64,000 bases of DNA from Moringa oleifera (Eukaryota > Streptophyta > Magnoliopsida > Brassicales > Moringaceae), in assembly GCA_021397835.1 (NCBI GenBank), contig JAJFZO010000889.1, forward strand, positions 2,604,001 through 2,668,000, given 5' to 3'. A program made the position numbers and the translations under genes. Below are positions 62,001 through 64,000 of the stretch, one piece after another. The first letter of the stretch is position 1. Each line of letters opens with the position of its first letter. The notes beneath the pieces were generated by a model. The model was not told the DNA's origin, ran no database searches, and saw only the letters and a program-made list of their open reading frames with translations.

Positions 62001-64000
62001 TGCTATTGTGGCTTTTAGGCTTTTAGAGTAACCCTGTGACTTTATTTGTAACTCTATTTAGTGACAAGTTCTGGTGCCACCTCATAGGCTATATCACTCT
62101 GCAAACTATTTTTAATTTGATTAGTTACTGTATTGTTTGCAGATAACTGGTGAGTATAAAAACGTACAGAATACTTTGTTTCATGTTACTGCTGGACTTA
62201 GGGATAATCTTTTGCCCAGTAAGGTGCTTAATGAAGTGAGAGCTAGGAACCCTTATGAAAGAGTGAGGGAGAATAATCCTGCTTTACACCAGTCATTGAG
62301 CAAGGGGCCCAATGCCAACCAAAATAGGGTTTTGACACGAAAAGTAGAGCGTGGAATTTCTGAGCAAACAGATTGTTCTTTTTCACCCAAATTGCAACCG
62401 TCACAGGTAAAAATTGTAATCTTTTTGGCGAATTCTATGTTGCTTTTGCTCATCTCATGGAGGATAAGTACCTCATTTGGAGGGAGCATGATTGCAGACT
62501 TCAGGAAGAGGGCATAGATTATCAGTCACAGATAGCCAAAGCTCAAAAAAGTTTGGAGGGAGTCGAGAAGTTGAGAGGTCGTTGGACTTTCTTTTGCCCC
62601 CTGAGGTGCTCAATGAAGTGGGAGTAAGGGAGACAACTTCTCCTGGTTTTCCACAGTCATCAGGTCTATTTGTTGATTCTGATCGACAGGATACTTTGAC
62701 ACAAGGAATGGATGAGCTTGGGCTTTCCAACAAAATTGGATTTTCTTCTTCACAAAGGTTGCAACGGAGGTCAGTATTGCACAAGGGTCTGCTCTTTTGT
62801 TCCCTGTTTCTTTTTTTTTTAATTTTTTACCTTCTCTTCAAAATAAGTCTCTTACTTTTTTTCTTCTTCTTCTTATTTTTGCTTTTAAAATTGTAGTCGC
62901 AAGTAATAAGGAGGAGGAGATTTTTCTTCATGTATATGTCCTTGTATAAGCTTGGAAGAGCCATATTTGAGTAATCTGGTGATGCATAGTTATCTCTTTG
63001 GCTAGGGTGTGTTTAGCATCCAGTACTTGCATGTTCAGTGAAGAACAAGTTTACACACTGTTCTTTCAAGAATGAGAACTCAATCCTATATAGTCATTGA
63101 TTTGGTTGCATGGTGTTTTTGGTGCATAATTTCAATGAACGTATTTGTGTTGAATGAGTTCACCTTCTGGGTCTTATCGACTATTTATATTGCTTTGATA
63201 TGAGAAAATAGAAACTTCTTTTGTATTTTATATGGCTTGCTATGGATAGCTGAGTCATTTTCCAGATACCAGTGACTGATGCTATATTATCAAATTGGCT
63301 GACTGTGTGGTGATGTTTTAATGTTAGTACCCTCTTGCTTTTAGATCCTCTATGGAGTGGCTGTGATGAATCCAAAATCTGCAGGAAGCTCATCATGTAA
63401 ACAATAATTGTGTCCCACTATTTGGAGTAAATAATAATGATATTTTGTGAAATCAAGTGTAATTGCCTTTTACCTTGCTTAGCAATATATACGTTTACCA
63501 CTTAATGCAAGATTTTAAAAATATTCTTGCACAAAGGCATTTTGTATATTTATCTGCTTAACAATCTTTGTCTTTCTACAGTACAAAGAAATCTGCTATG
63601 GTGAGAAATACAACGGTAGAGATTATAGTTGCTGAAAATGTTTTCGGCTCTGTTTATGGCAAAGATGGTATCAATCTAGCTTGTCTAAGACAGGTAATTG
63701 ACCTTTAACCACAAATGAATTACTTTTAATTATTGTGCATGCTGTCTTGGTGATATGTCATATCTGGTGATGATTTTGGAGCTGCTTCTTTGGTGAAGTT
63801 GGTTGCTGGTGGTTCAATTTGGCATTTGAATATAGCAGATATTTTTTTAACCAGTATAGAGTGGGATGCAATAGGAGTTGGAAGTTGAAGAGTACTGTTT
63901 GAACTAGATTAGTCAATGTCTAAACTAATAGCTCATCAGTGTGATTCTTAGTTTAGCTTACTTGCAGTGATATTTGTAAAAGGGTTGGCTTGTAAATATT
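59063..64000 (+). CDS. Multi-KH-domain RNA-binding protein (3' end outside window)
   Basis: Six coding exons join in phase: 59063-59665, 60614-61060, 61253-61528, 62143-62406, 62498-62769, 63582-63693. After 63693 the gene enters an intron and leaves the window, so it is partial. Basic N-terminus, then KH modules recognisable by GxxG loops: KH1 around DGIIGNCGAI, KH2 AVVGRGGKNIVRMRRETGAK, KH3 GGIIGKRGAIVRALENETGA, KH4 with a degenerate loop (LTGEGRRTLSNMID), KH5 FGSVYGKDGINLACLRQ. This poly(C)-binding-like five-KH layout fits the plant family containing HEN4 and At5g46190/At4g18375, nuclear proteins in pre-mRNA processing. Which member it is cannot be decided. The start is the first ATG after the GA tract that opens the frame. 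Exons 4 and 5 look like diverged copies of each other. Confidence 0.88.

Noticed and set aside
1..64000. CRISPR arrays, operons, bacterial promoters, phage or defence islands
   Set aside because: The window is plant nuclear DNA. No regularly spaced short repeats or prokaryotic gene organisation are present.

Overview
The window is nuclear DNA from a flowering plant. Genes are split by AT-rich introns with GT-AG ends, intergenic DNA is extremely AT-rich and full of old transposon remains, and every recognisable protein has a eudicot counterpart. The exact species cannot be read from the sequence. The style of the AINTEGUMENTA-like gene and of the UGT91 enzymes fits a woody rosid, possibly Malpighiales, but that is inference.

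Layout. 1.7-5.65 kb (+): an AP2/ERF developmental regulator of the AINTEGUMENTA-LIKE 6/PLETHORA 3 type, nine coding exons including a 9-nt microexon. 6.1-6.8 kb (-): a small membrane-anchored TPR protein. 8.8-12.5 kb (-): a receptor-like cytoplasmic kinase of the ROP-binding (RBK1) type, eight exons. 13-19 kb: AT-rich repeats, then a 3 kb stretch with a few exon-like segments of unknown meaning. 19.07 kb (+): tRNA-Arg(CCU), followed at 19.3-24.9 kb (+) by a histone-fold (Bromo_TP-type) nuclear protein with a Gln-rich tail.

25-47.5 kb: a cluster of UGT91-family glycosyltransferases at different stages of survival. It holds a shattered + strand relic with a dead LINE reverse-transcriptase fragment between its pieces, a 5'-truncated pseudogene, a nearly intact copy broken by one frameshift, and two intact 473-codon genes. 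The last three share 5' and 3' flanks, so they arose by segmental duplication. A decayed Ty1/copia element (40.3-45.06 kb) sits in the 3' flank of the last copy, and a foldback pair of AT-rich MITE-like elements (32.7-34.2 kb) lies between copies.

51.3-54.1 kb (-): an intronless P-class PPR protein (At5g65560 type, 925 aa). 54.4-58.8 kb: AT-rich repeat DNA including a tandem duplication of about 470 bp. 59.06 kb to the window end (+): a multi-KH RNA-binding protein that runs off the edge.

Apart from the UGT cluster the genes are unrelated single-copy housekeeping or regulatory genes. No operon-like or defence-like system was found. The most informative region is the UGT91 birth-and-death array.
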